The notes: generated from the sequence alone by a model not told the origin. A DNA stretch of 64,000 nucleotides from Actinocrispum wychmicini (GCF_004345645.1 NZ_SLWS01000012.1:1-64000), one strand, 5' to 3'. Counted from the stretch's first letter, positions 44,668 to 53,420 are shown. Translations and numbers: made by a program.

Positions 44668-44985
44668 CTAGGACTCGTGCCGGGTCATCCGGATCGACAC
44701 GTTCGGCCACGGTGGCCGGCGGACCATGGCGATCGTCGAGAAGAACGCGGCCACCAGCCCGATCGACAGTGCCAGCGACGTCACCCGGGTCGTGTCGACC
44801 GCGGGCACCCATGTGGCCTTGCCGTCGTGGATCACGAACACCCCGATCGCCCTGGCCGTGCCCCACCGGGTGCCGGCGGCTCGGGCGACCGGGATGACGA
44901 CGGTCCCGTCCGGCCGTTCGTACGGCTCACCGAACACCTGTCGGGTCACATCTGCGTCCAAAGAGGAATCCAAGTCCCTGATCAC
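44668..44985 (-). CDS. GerW/YtfJ-like membrane protein
   Basis: This 105-aa protein resembles the spore protein GerW (YtfJ): VFGEPYERPDGTVVIPVARA followed by GVFVIHDGKATWVPAVD. One C-terminal membrane helix (about 68-88) and a short tail follow. In Bacillus YtfJ relates to spore germination, but in actinobacteria the role is unknown. GTG 44985 is probable; TATCGT lies five bases upstream, so the message may be leaderless. Confidence 0.68.
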   Translation of the reverse strand: MIRDLDSSLDADVTRQVFGEPYERPDGTVVIPVARAAGTRWGTARAIGVFVIHDGKATWVPAVDTTRVTSLALSIGLVAAFFSTIAMVRRPPWPNVSIRMTRHES

Positions 44986-45034
44986 ACCGCACGATACTCG
45001 AACCGACAGCGGTGCCATGCCGTCCGGTGAGATC

Positions 45035-45068
45035 GACCGGGAGCCCGGACAACGCCGGGCTCCCGGTC
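45035..45068. terminator. Hairpin terminator after streptogrisin-like gene
   Basis: A perfect 14-bp stem (GACCGGGAGCCCGG at 45035-45048 paired with 45055-45068) has a 6-base loop and lies just past the stop codon of the leftward protease gene. It has no T tract. It may also insulate the GerW-like gene. Confidence 0.85.
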
Positions 45069-45080
45069 TGGGGGAACGGC

Positions 45081-46094
45081 TCAGGCGAGGCTGAGGCCGT
45101 AGGACTGCAGTTCCAGGGTCAACGGGTAGAAGAAGCTGGTCTCGGTGTCGCCGCCGGAGAGGGTGCCGAGGCCGATCTCGCCGTCGTACGCCGGACCGCC
45201 CGAGTCACCGTGGTCGGTGTGGGCCGTGGTGCCGAACTCGTGGTCCAGGACGCCGACGTCGAAGTTCACCGACTGGTCGACCGAGGTGACCTCGCCGCCG
45301 CCACCACCGGTGGTGGAACCCATCTTCTGGATCTGTTCGCCGACGAACGGGTCGCGGGCGTCGGTGATCGGCTGGCCGGTGTTGATCTCGCCGGGACCGG
45401 TGCCGTTCGGGCGGGTCAGCAGGCCGGAGTCGGCGCCGGGGCAGTCGCTCGCCACGACCTCGGCGCCGTCGACGTCGCCGCCGAACCAGGTGCCGCCGAG
45501 GTTGGTGCAGTGGCCCGCGGTGAGCAGGTAGGGCTGTCCGTCGCGCACGACGTTGAACCCGAGTGAGCAGCGGCCCTGGTCGTTCTCGATCGCGTCACCA
45601 CCGGCGATGTGCAATTCCAGCTTGCCGGTCCGGTGTTCGACCCGCACACTGTCGCCGTATTTCGCGGCGGCCTGGGTGACCGTGTCGGTAACCGCCTGGG
45701 TGGCCGCCGAGTAGACGGTGACCACGACCTGGTTGTTCCTTGTGTCAATGCCCCAGGCGGTCTGGGGGACATTGTGGACGCCGTCCAGCGCCTTCTTGAC
45801 GCCGGTCAGGTGGGTGTAGCTGTGTTTCACCTTTCGCGCGGTCAGACCGGCGGCCCGGACGCGTTGCGCGCCCGCGTCGTCAAGGACGTTGACCACGGCT
45901 TTTCCGTGTTCCAGGTGGATCCCGCCGAACGCGGCACCCAACCCACCGGCGACCTGGACGGCCTGGCTGAGGGCGGCCCGCTGGGCTCGGGCGGCGATCA
46001 ACGGATCCGCCGACGCCGTCGGGGCGCACACCCCGGCGACCACAGCCGCGGCGGAAAGCGCGGTGATTACCACATAGTTTTTCCGAACTGTCAT
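45081..46094 (-). CDS. Streptogrisin-like secreted serine protease
   Basis: This 337-aa S1-family protease has a signal peptide (about 1-29), a propeptide (about 30-165) and a chymotrypsin-fold mature domain. The triad is His195 in LTAGHC, Asp222 in GADSGLL and Ser298 in HGDSGGPA; Cys pairs match those of streptogrisins. The propeptide acts as a folding chaperone and inhibitor in this family. The ATG at 46094 follows GAGGACACGT. A strong terminator follows. It probably degrades extracellular protein. Confidence 0.92.
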   Translation of the reverse strand: MTVRKNYVVITALSAAAVVAGVCAPTASADPLIAARAQRAALSQAVQVAGGLGAAFGGIHLEHGKAVVNVLDDAGAQRVRAAGLTARKVKHSYTHLTGVKKALDGVHNVPQTAWGIDTRNNQVVVTVYSAATQAVTDTVTQAAAKYGDSVRVEHRTGKLELHIAGGDAIENDQGRCSLGFNVVRDGQPYLLTAGHCTNLGGTWFGGDVDGAEVVASDCPGADSGLLTRPNGTGPGEINTGQPITDARDPFVGEQIQKMGSTTGGGGGEVTSVDQSVNFDVGVLDHEFGTTAHTDHGDSGGPAYDGEIGLGTLSGGDTETSFFYPLTLELQSYGLSLA

Positions 46095-46464
46095 ACGTGT
46101 CCTCGATGATATGCAGGGTCTGGAGCCGGCCGTTCCGATCGGCCATCTCCAGTGGACACATAACAGATTGATTTCCGAGTACGTTATCTCGCCACCGACT
46201 AAAGTATGCGATGCCGTGCGAAATCCTCGCGATCAAGACATTTCAACCCCACATCGCGCCCCTGTGACGGCCGTCGCACAACCGGAAGACGGCCCGGTCC
46301 AATCTCAAGCGCCTGCCGGCAACGGCCGGGAACCCCGACTGAACCCCAAGGCGCTGTGGCCGGACTTCTCCCGGATTGCCCAATGGTGTTGGGGCGCTTG
46401 TGTCGATCTAAGGGGACAACTACCTTCGGTGCGAGGTGCTCATCGGCGAGCCTGGGGAGGCGCC
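46095..46464. other. Divergent intergenic region
   Basis: This 370-bp gap between the leftward protease and the rightward membrane gene should hold both promoters. An imperfect dyad (GGCCG/CGGCC flanked by GGAG/CTCC) lies at about 46120-46150 in the protease leader. The stretch 46155-46215 is the most A/T-rich part, with ATAAC/GTTAT arms. No gene is supported; a frame open from 46111 has no early start signal. Confidence 0.5.
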
Positions 46465-47022
46465 ATGACAGCGGAACTCACGTCAGGTCGCGGACACTTA
46501 CTCGAACTGGGCAACACCCGATGGCACCGGCCGGCGCTGTACGTCTTCTCGTTCATTGTGTTGGCCCATTGGGCGGAGCACATGGCCCAGGCGATCCAGA
46601 TCTGGGTGCTGGGTTGGCCGCGCCCGCAGGCCGGCGGCTTGTTGGGGCTCGCCTACCCGTGGCTGGTGACGTCCGAGTGGTTGCACTACGGCTACGCGAT
46701 CCTGATGTTGATCGGCCTGTGGACGCTGCGCGGCGGCTTTGTCGGACGGGCTCGGACCTGGTGGAACGTGGCGCTGTGGATTCAGGTGTGGCATCACGTC
46801 GAACACCTTTTGTTGCTGGTGCAGGCGATCACCCACAGCTACCTCCTGGGTAAGCCGGTGCCCACCAGCATCGCCCAGCTGCTGTTCCCGCGGGTCGAAC
46901 TACATCTGTTCTACAACACCATTGTGTTCATCCCGATGGTGATCGCGATGGTCCTGCATCTGCGGCCCCGGGCCGAGGAACGAGCGCGGATGCGGTGTAC
47001 GTGCGCGCTCGCCCACGCGTGA
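46465..47022 (+). CDS. Histidine-rich membrane protein
   Basis: This 185-aa integral membrane protein has about four or five helices. Histidine motifs lie in or near the helices: AHWAEHMAQ, WLHYGY, VWHHVEHLLL, ITHSYL and ELHLFY. The HxxxH and HHxxH pattern recalls membrane metal sites, but no named family is recognised. ATG 46465 follows GGGGAGG; an upstream frame is open but lacks a site. The stop overlaps the next start (GTGA), so it is coupled to the following membrane protein. Confidence 0.72.
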   Translation: MTAELTSGRGHLLELGNTRWHRPALYVFSFIVLAHWAEHMAQAIQIWVLGWPRPQAGGLLGLAYPWLVTSEWLHYGYAILMLIGLWTLRGGFVGRARTWWNVALWIQVWHHVEHLLLLVQAITHSYLLGKPVPTSIAQLLFPRVELHLFYNTIVFIPMVIAMVLHLRPRAEERARMRCTCALAHA

Positions 47023-47729
47023 CCATGCTGGGTTTTTCCGCCCAACACAGCCACATCCTGACCGTCCCGATCAACATCGGTCCGCTGGTGTTGCGGATCG
47101 CGTTCCTGGTGGCTGTACCCGTTGTCGCCGGGTTCGCGATGCTCCGCGCGTACATGCCCCCAACTGGGCGAACTGCCACCGCTGCCATCGCGGCGACCGC
47201 CGCGGTCAGCGTGGTCCTGACGCTCATGCTGACCGATGGGGTCGACGTCCCCGCGCAGGTCGTGGTGCTTCTGCTCGCCGCGTCCGCCGGCCCGCTGTTC
47301 GTGATCCTGTCCAGGGACGAGCGTTTCGCGGCCGCTGTTCGTCGGGCCAGCGCTCTCGCGCCGTGGCCGGTGTCTGTCGCGGCCGGGTTCGCGTTCACCG
47401 AGTTCGCCCGCGGCTGGCTGACCGGCGGTCGGGACGCGGCCGCGATCGTCTACACCGGAACGGTGTTCGCGCTGGTGAGCCTGTCCTGGTTCACGGTATG
47501 CCGCCCACGAGGCCGATGGCTGCGCGTACTGCTCCAGATCGAGGCCGCAGTACTCGCCGTCGCCATGGTCGGCGGCGCGGCCCACGCCACTGTCCTCCGG
47601 CAAACGGACCCCAACGTCGCGTTGACCCTGATGTCCTCCATTGAGGACGGTCAAGGACGTCCAACTGTCACACCGAAGTCCTTAAGGGGTTCCGGTGGTC
47701 GACGTGATTCCCTTGTGCTGCCGGTCTGA
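47019..47729 (+). CDS. Membrane protein, possibly DUF6239-like
   Basis: This 236-aa protein has about six or seven membrane helices. The start MLGFSAQHSHILTVPINIG places two His near the N terminus. It resembles proteins named DUF6239 in Pseudonocardiales, recalled from memory and not checked. The start is GTG 47019 overlapping the previous stop, or ATG 47025. Coupling to the His-rich protein suggests a two-component membrane complex. The tail after the last helix is basic and low in complexity. Confidence 0.65.
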   Translation: MTMLGFSAQHSHILTVPINIGPLVLRIAFLVAVPVVAGFAMLRAYMPPTGRTATAAIAATAAVSVVLTLMLTDGVDVPAQVVVLLLAASAGPLFVILSRDERFAAAVRRASALAPWPVSVAAGFAFTEFARGWLTGGRDAAAIVYTGTVFALVSLSWFTVCRPRGRWLRVLLQIEAAVLAVAMVGGAAHATVLRQTDPNVALTLMSSIEDGQGRPTVTPKSLRGSGGRRDSLVLPV

Positions 47730-47753
47730 CTGACATCGAGGGGGCGCACCGAC

Positions 47754-48929
47754 ATGGACATCGTGGTCGCTGGGGGCGGGATCGGTGGCCTGACCACGGC
47801 TTTGGCGCTGCATGCCCGTGGCATGCGGGTGACCGTGCTGGAGGCGGTCGGCCAGATCAAGCCGCTCGGGGTGGGGATCAACGTCCAACCGGGCGCGATC
47901 GCCGAACTGACCGCGCTCGGGCTCGGCGACGCGCTCAACGCCACCGGGATACGCACCCGCGAGCACCTGTACCTGGACCAGGCCGGCGCCACCCTCTGGA
48001 CGGAAGCGCGCGGGTTGGACGCCGGGCATGAGCACCCGCAGTACTCGATCCATCGTGGTGAGCTGCAACTGCTGCTGTTGGACGCGGTTCGCGAGCGCCT
48101 CGGTCCCGACGCGGTCCGGACCGGTGCTCGCGTTCGGTCGTTCGAGCAGACCGACGACGGCGTCCGGGTCGTCAGTGACGTCGGCGAGTTCGAGGCCGCC
48201 GCGCTCGTCGGCGCCGACGGGCTGCATTCGGCCGTCCGTGCCCGGCTGCATCCGCACCAGGCTCGGCTGTCCGCGGCGGGGACGCACATGTGGCGTGGGC
48301 TGACCGAGATGCCCCAAGGGTTCCTGGACGGGCGCACGATGATGCTGGCCAACGACGAGCAGACCACCCGGCTGGTCGCGTACCCGATCTCCGCCCGGCA
48401 CGCCGAGCAGGGCACGGCCTTGGTGAACTGGGTGTGCCTGGTGCCGGCGGAGGTCGGGCCGGCCGGGGACGTCGACTGGGAGCGGCCGGGCCGGATCGAC
48501 GACGTGCTGCCGTACTACGGGCACTGGGACCTCGGTGTGCTCGACATCCGGGCGATGCTCGCCGGCAGCCGCGAGATCCTGTACTACCCGATGGTCGACC
48601 GCGACCCGCTGGCCACGTGGGGCAAGGGCCGGGTCACCCTGCTCGGCGACGCCGCACACCTGATGTACCCGATCGGCGCGAACGGCGCCTCCCAGGCGAT
48701 CGTGGACGCCGTCACCCTCGCCGCCGAACTGGACAAGGGTGACGGCGTGGCGGCGGCGTTGGCGCGTTACGAGGCTGTCCGGCGTCCGGTCACCACCGAG
48801 GTCGTGCTGGCCAACCGGAAGATGCACAACGACCAGCGGCACGTCGCCGGCCGTTCGGCCGGCGACAAGGCCGCCGTGCTCCGGGCGATCACCAGCGCCT
48901 ACCGCGCCACTGTGGAGAACCGGCCGTGA
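47754..48929 (+). CDS. FAD-dependent aromatic monooxygenase
   Basis: This 391-aa group A flavoprotein monooxygenase resembles salicylate- and 3-hydroxybenzoate-type hydroxylases. The ADP-binding motif VVAGGGIGGLTTALAL is at the N terminus, the middle motif is GADGLHSAVR, and the flavin motif LLGDAAHLMYPIGANGASQ follows near residue 300. It would hydroxylate a ring using NADH or NADPH and oxygen. It starts 24 bases after the membrane pair and may share their transcript. Its stop directly abuts the stop of the convergent qcrB-like gene. Confidence 0.9.
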   Translation: MDIVVAGGGIGGLTTALALHARGMRVTVLEAVGQIKPLGVGINVQPGAIAELTALGLGDALNATGIRTREHLYLDQAGATLWTEARGLDAGHEHPQYSIHRGELQLLLLDAVRERLGPDAVRTGARVRSFEQTDDGVRVVSDVGEFEAAALVGADGLHSAVRARLHPHQARLSAAGTHMWRGLTEMPQGFLDGRTMMLANDEQTTRLVAYPISARHAEQGTALVNWVCLVPAEVGPAGDVDWERPGRIDDVLPYYGHWDLGVLDIRAMLAGSREILYYPMVDRDPLATWGKGRVTLLGDAAHLMYPIGANGASQAIVDAVTLAAELDKGDGVAAALARYEAVRRPVTTEVVLANRKMHNDQRHVAGRSAGDKAAVLRAITSAYRATVENRP

Positions 48930-50456
48930 CTACGCGCGGATCTCCTCGGCCGGGTCCGGGGACAGCAGCGAACCCTGGCGCGGTTCGCCCGCGGCGCCGA
49001 GCTTGTTCATCTTCTTGGGCACTCTGGCGCCCTGGTACGGCAGCGGGCCGTCGGCGAGCGGCTGGTGCAGCTCGATGAACTCGCCGTGCGGCAACCGTTT
49101 GACGATCCCGGTCTCGATGCCGTGCGCCAGCACCTCCCGGTCGGATCGTTGCAGGCCAAGGCAGATCCGATAGGTGACGGCGTACACCAAAGGCGGCAAC
49201 AGGAGCAGGCCGATCCGGCCCATCCACGTGGTGGCGTTGAGTGAGATGTCGAACTTGTCCGCGATCACGTCGTTGCCCGCGGCCAACAGCGCCACCATGA
49301 AGTACGTGACGGCCATCGCGCCGAGACTCGTTCGTACCGGCACGTCCCTGGGCCGCTGCAACAGGTTGTGGTGCGCGCGGTCCCGGGTGAACCGGCGTTC
49401 GATCCACGGATAGACCGCGGCGATCCCGGTCAGCAGCGGCAGTCCCGCCATGAAGGGGAAGAAGGGCGCCGGGATCGTGTACGGTCCGATGTAGACCTCC
49501 CAGGCCGGCCAGAGTCGCAGCAGGCCGTCGGTCCACGCCATGTACCAGTCCGGCACGGTGCCCGCGGAGATGTGCGCCGGGTTGAACGGCCCGAAGTTCC
49601 AGATCGGGTTGATCTGGAACAGCCCGCCGAGCAACGCGCACACAGCGACGACCACCGCCATGAACCCACCGGCCTTGAGCGCGAAGTACGGCATGATCCG
49701 CACGCCGACAACGTTCGCCTCCTTGCGCCGCACCCCCGGGAACTGGGTGTGTTTCTGGTACCACACCAACCCGACGTGCACCCCGATCAACGCCAGCAGA
49801 ATCCCAGGTATCAGCAGAACGTGCAGGGAGTAGATGCGTGGGATCACGTCGGTCCCGGGAAACTCGCCGCCGAAGAACAACCAGTGCGCCCACGTGCCGA
49901 TCACGGGTATCGACATGATCAGCGACGACGTGACCCGCAGGCCGCCGCCGGACAACAGGTCGTCCGGCAACGAGTACCCGAACAACCCCTCGATGCAGCC
50001 GAGCAAGAAGATGAGGATGCCCAGCACCCAGTTGGTCTCCCGCGGCCGCCGGAACGCGCCGGTGAAGAAGACGCGCAGCATGTGCAGCACGATGGCCGCC
50101 ATGAACAGCAATGCGGCCCAGTGGTGCACCTGACGCACGAACAGCCCGCCGCGCACCTCGAACGAGAGGTTCAGCGCGGACTCATACGCGCGGGACATGG
50201 ACACCCCGCGCATGTTCTGGAACGACCCGTTGTACGTGACTTCCTGCATGGAGGGGTCGAAGAACAACGACAGGTACACACCGGACAGCAACAGCACGAT
50301 GAAGCTGTACAGCGCGATCTCGCCGAGCAGGAACGACCAGTGCGTCGGGAACACCTTGTTCAACTGTCGACGCAGACCCCCGGCGAGCCGGTACCGCTGG
50401 TCAGCCCAGTCCGCCGCCCCCGCCGCCATCTTCTTCACCGGTGATCGCTGTGCCAT
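48930..50456 (-). CDS. qcrB: Orphan cytochrome b (QcrB type)
   Basis: This 508-aa membrane protein is the actinobacterial cytochrome b of the bc1-aa3 supercomplex type. Four haem-ligand histidines are present in QVHHWAALLF, IVLHML, YSLHVLL and IGVHVGL, and the quinol site motif appears as PDWYMAW. qcrC, qcrA and cta genes are absent here, so this is a second copy or paralogue. The ATG at 50456 follows GTGGGGG; the longer frame to 50561 adds a basic stretch unlike the family. All ligands are kept, so it could function or substitute in the main complex, for example to give inhibitor tolerance. That last role is speculation. Confidence 0.9.
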   Translation of the reverse strand: MAQRSPVKKMAAGAADWADQRYRLAGGLRRQLNKVFPTHWSFLLGEIALYSFIVLLLSGVYLSLFFDPSMQEVTYNGSFQNMRGVSMSRAYESALNLSFEVRGGLFVRQVHHWAALLFMAAIVLHMLRVFFTGAFRRPRETNWVLGILIFLLGCIEGLFGYSLPDDLLSGGGLRVTSSLIMSIPVIGTWAHWLFFGGEFPGTDVIPRIYSLHVLLIPGILLALIGVHVGLVWYQKHTQFPGVRRKEANVVGVRIMPYFALKAGGFMAVVVAVCALLGGLFQINPIWNFGPFNPAHISAGTVPDWYMAWTDGLLRLWPAWEVYIGPYTIPAPFFPFMAGLPLLTGIAAVYPWIERRFTRDRAHHNLLQRPRDVPVRTSLGAMAVTYFMVALLAAGNDVIADKFDISLNATTWMGRIGLLLLPPLVYAVTYRICLGLQRSDREVLAHGIETGIVKRLPHGEFIELHQPLADGPLPYQGARVPKKMNKLGAAGEPRQGSLLSPDPAEEIRA

Positions 50457-50606
50457 AACCCCCACCTGCGATTCCCACCTGAGTTCCCGAGCCGCTGAGC
50501 AGCCCAGACGACCTGTAGCCAGCCTACACCTCAACCCGGTCAAGCGACACCGAAAAGGCACTGCCGGGTGAACGCGCCAGCGACCGGTTCACTGTCGGAC
50601 GCCGCG

Positions 50607-50939
50607 CTACGGCTGCTCGGACGACCGGCTGGATGGGACCACCGACCCGCCGGCGCCGGCGACGATCTCCTGGAGCGCCAACACATGCCGGTCGAAGGCG
50701 GTCCGGCCGTCGGCGGTGAGCCGGGCCGACGTGCGCGGTCGCTTCCCGACGAACGCCTTACGGATCTCGACATAGCCGGTGTCCGCCAGCGTGGTGAGTT
50801 GTTTGGACAGGGCGGAGTCGGACAGGCCCACGCTGTCGCGCAGGACCGCGAAGTCCGCCCATTCGGTCGCGGCGAGGAAAGCGACCAGTGACAGCCGGGT
50901 GGGCGCGTGGATCAGCTCGTCGAACCTGGGCGTGATCAT
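50607..50939 (-). CDS. Winged-helix transcriptional regulator
   Basis: This 110-aa protein is a small winged-helix regulator of the ArsR/MarR-like type that accompanies small membrane proteins (with LIHAPTRLSLVAFLA and GLSDSALSKQLTTLADTGYV). It lacks a separate ligand domain. Its ATG overlaps the stop of the upstream membrane gene (ATGA), so both come from one message. The dyad at 51440-51462 upstream of that pair is its probable operator. Confidence 0.88.
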   Translation of the reverse strand: MITPRFDELIHAPTRLSLVAFLAATEWADFAVLRDSVGLSDSALSKQLTTLADTGYVEIRKAFVGKRPRTSARLTADGRTAFDRHVLALQEIVAGAGGSVVPSSRSSEQP

Positions 50940-51424
50940 CCCTGGCTCCTGGACCGGCGCACCAGGATGGCCGTCTCGTACCGCATGAGCATCTGCCAGC
51001 CGACCGCGTACACCACCGCGGTGACCGCGACGGCGATTGTCGCCGGATAGGGCACTCCGGCCGCCTTCAGGCTGAGCAGGGTCGCCAGCGACACGCCGGC
51101 CAGGACCACCAACAAGGTCGCTAACCCGACCAGCGACCTTCGGACGGACCCCGGGCCGACAAGGCCGCGACGCAGCGGGGCACTACGGGCCGCGCGGGAC
51201 ACCGGCCTGTGGATGACGAGCGAGCCGGCCACGAACAGGGTGATGCCGATCCCGAGGATCACGCCGCTCCGGGACTCGACGGCCGCGGTGAGCGCGATCA
51301 TCAGGACGGCATTGGCCCACCAGTACCAGCCGGGGATGGCCCGCCGTCGGATCACCTGCTCGCGCCGCCGGCCGATCTCGCTGAGTGCGCGCGCGGCGTC
51401 TTCCGGATCGATCTGGTCGTTCAT
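50936..51424 (-). CDS. Membrane partner of winged-helix regulator
   Basis: This 162-aa protein has a hydrophilic N terminus of about 35 residues and four membrane helices in two pairs. ATG 51424 is chosen because GAGGAGGGAAC precedes it. Proteins of this layout typically lie next to such small regulators and may modulate them or act as resistance factors. No specific family is named. Confidence 0.75.
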   Translation of the reverse strand: MNDQIDPEDAARALSEIGRRREQVIRRRAIPGWYWWANAVLMIALTAAVESRSGVILGIGITLFVAGSLVIHRPVSRAARSAPLRRGLVGPGSVRRSLVGLATLLVVLAGVSLATLLSLKAAGVPYPATIAVAVTAVVYAVGWQMLMRYETAILVRRSRSQG

Positions 51425-51439
51425 GTTCCCTCCTCGACA

Positions 51440-51462
51440 GTACTTTCCTACTAGGAAAGTAC
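51440..51462. promoter_or_regulatory. Perfect 23-bp operator dyad
   Basis: GTACTTTCCTA and TAGGAAAGTAC are perfect 11-bp arms around a single C. The dyad lies 16 bases before the ATG at 51424 of the membrane-regulator operon, where binding would block its promoter. Confidence 0.75.
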
Positions 51463-51522
51463 ACGGCGGCTTCCCAGCTCGCAAGTTGTCGACCCACTCG
51501 CCCTCAATGGGCGATTAGTGCG

Positions 51523-51532
51523 CATATGCGTA
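51523..51532. promoter_or_regulatory. CATATGCGTA site 1 before ABC exporter
   Basis: This copy sits inside the palindrome CGCATATGCG, about 90 bases before the ABC transporter start. An identical 10-base copy occurs at the start codon. It is a candidate site for the MarR regulator encoded downstream. Confidence 0.4.
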
Positions 51533-51608
51533 CTACATCACGGGCTGGGCATCGCCGCATTCCCGCTGGTGGCGAAAAGCGTTCGCCATGGTTCGCGAAA
51601 CAAGTAAA

Positions 51609-51618
51609 CATATGCGTA
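51609..51618. promoter_or_regulatory. CATATGCGTA site 2 at ABC exporter start
   Basis: This second copy of the 10-mer ends on the first base of ATG 51618. Its centre is 86 bases from that of site 1, and together the sites bracket the likely promoter. Confidence 0.4.
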
Positions 51619-53411
51619 TGACTTCTGCCACCGCGGCCCGGCCGACGCTCGCCGAGCCGGACACCGACACCGACTCGCCGGTCCCGTTGCGCCGGATCGC
51701 TGGGTTGTTCCGGCCGCATCGCGGTCCGATGGCTGGGCTGTTCGGGCTGTTGGTGGTGCAGGCCGGGCTTGGCGTTGTGTCGCCGTTCCTGTTACGCGCG
51801 ATCCTCGACGACGCGCTCCCCCATCGGGATCCCGTCCTGGTCAGTTTGCTGGCCGGCGGGATGATTGTGGCCGCGGTCGGCAGCGCGGCGCTCGGTGTCG
51901 CGACCACCGGGTTGTCCAACACCATCGGCCAGCGCGTGATGAACGACCTGCGTGTGTCGGTGTACGGCCATCTGCAGCGGATGTCGCTCGCGTTCTTCAC
52001 CCGGACGAAGAGCGGCGAGGTGCTGTCGCGGGTTTTCAACGACATCGGCGGTGTCGACAACGTGATCACCACCACCGCTGGGTCGATCGTGCAGAACGCG
52101 ACCACGACCGTCGCCATCGCGACCGCGATCCTCATCCTGGACTGGCAGCTGGCTCTGCTTTGCCTGGTGATCGTCCCGCTCTTCCTGCTGTTCACGCTGC
52201 GGCTGGGCAAGAAACGGCGGACGCTGGCCCGCGGCCGCACGCGGCGGATGGCGCGGCTGACCACGATGGTCGAGGAGTCGTTGTCGGTCACCGGTGTGCT
52301 GTTGGCCAAGACGATGGGCAACGAGAAGTTGATGCGCGACCGGTTCGGCGCCGAGTCGCGGGAGATCGCCGCGCTCGAGCGCAGTGCCGCGATGGCCGGA
52401 CGGTGGCAGATCGCATCACGGACGATGAGCCTCACCGTGATCCCGGCCCTGGTGTACTGGATCGCCGGGCTGGCGCTGGCCGGCGGCGCGTCGGCGATCT
52501 CGTTGGGCACTGTGGTCGCGTTCACCAGCATGATGAACCGGTTGATCGCGCCGGCCAGCGCGATGCAGTCGATCGGGCAGAACGTCGCGACGTCGAAGGC
52601 GCTGTTCGCGCGCATCTTCGAGGTGTTGGACCTGCGGGTGGAGATCGCGGACCGGCCGGGCGCTGGCGAACTGACTGTGCGCGGCGGTGCGGTGTCGATG
52701 CGGGACGTCTCGTTCCGTTACGACGAGGACGGGCCGTGGACGTTGCAGGGCATCGATCTGGACGTCCGTGCGGGCACCACGACGGCACTGGTGGGTTCGA
52801 CGGGGTCTGGGAAGACGACGTTGGCGTACCTGGTGGCGCGGCTGTACGAGGTGACCGAAGGCCAGGTGTGCATCGACGGCACCGACGTCCGTGACGTGAC
52901 GCTCGCGTCACTGGCCAACGGGGTCGGGATGGTGTCGCAGGAGACGTACCTCTTCCACGACACCGTGCGGGAGAACCTGCGGTTCGCGAAGCCGGACGCC
53001 ACGGACGAGGACATCGAGGAGGCGGCGAAGGCGGCGCACATCCACGACACGATCGCGAAGCTGCCGGAGGGCTACGACACCGTTGTCGGCCAGCGCGGGT
53101 ACCGCTTCTCCGGTGGCGAGAAGCAGCGCATCGCGATCGCCCGGATCCTGCTGCGCAACCCGCCGGTCCTCATCCTCGACGAGGCGACCAGCGCGCTCGA
53201 CACCCGCACCGAACGGTCGGTGCAGGCCGAGTTGGACCGGCTGGCCGCCGGGCGGACCACGCTGACCATCGCGCACCGGCTGTCCACGGTGGAGCGCGCG
53301 GACCAGATCGTGGTGCTGCACGAGGGTCGAGTGGCCGAACGCGGCACCCACGAGGAACTCCTGGCGCTCGACGGGCGCTACACCCGCCTGGTCCACGGGG
53401 ACACCCCATAG
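51618..53411 (+). CDS. ABC exporter half-transporter
   Basis: This protein (597 aa from ATG 51618, 599 from 51612) has an exporter membrane domain of six helices (about 40-330) followed by an ATPase domain. Walker A is GSTGSGKTT, the Q-loop is VSQETYLFH, the signature FSGGEKQR, Walker B VLILDEATSALD and the switch His AHRLS. As a half-transporter it should work as a dimer, probably exporting a drug or lipid-like compound. A MarR regulator follows ten bases downstream. Confidence 0.92.
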   Translation: MTSATAARPTLAEPDTDTDSPVPLRRIAGLFRPHRGPMAGLFGLLVVQAGLGVVSPFLLRAILDDALPHRDPVLVSLLAGGMIVAAVGSAALGVATTGLSNTIGQRVMNDLRVSVYGHLQRMSLAFFTRTKSGEVLSRVFNDIGGVDNVITTTAGSIVQNATTTVAIATAILILDWQLALLCLVIVPLFLLFTLRLGKKRRTLARGRTRRMARLTTMVEESLSVTGVLLAKTMGNEKLMRDRFGAESREIAALERSAAMAGRWQIASRTMSLTVIPALVYWIAGLALAGGASAISLGTVVAFTSMMNRLIAPASAMQSIGQNVATSKALFARIFEVLDLRVEIADRPGAGELTVRGGAVSMRDVSFRYDEDGPWTLQGIDLDVRAGTTTALVGSTGSGKTTLAYLVARLYEVTEGQVCIDGTDVRDVTLASLANGVGMVSQETYLFHDTVRENLRFAKPDATDEDIEEAAKAAHIHDTIAKLPEGYDTVVGQRGYRFSGGEKQRIAIARILLRNPPVLILDEATSALDTRTERSVQAELDRLAAGRTTLTIAHRLSTVERADQIVVLHEGRVAERGTHEELLALDGRYTRLVHGDTP

Positions 53412-53414
53412 TCT
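53409..53414 (+). promoter_or_regulatory. Leaderless -10 element overlapping a stop codon
   Basis: TAGTCT ends six bases before the ATG at 53421; its TAG is the stop codon of the ABC exporter. The arrangement repeats that at 8966-8971. Confidence 0.4.
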
Positions 53415-53420
53415 GACGGA

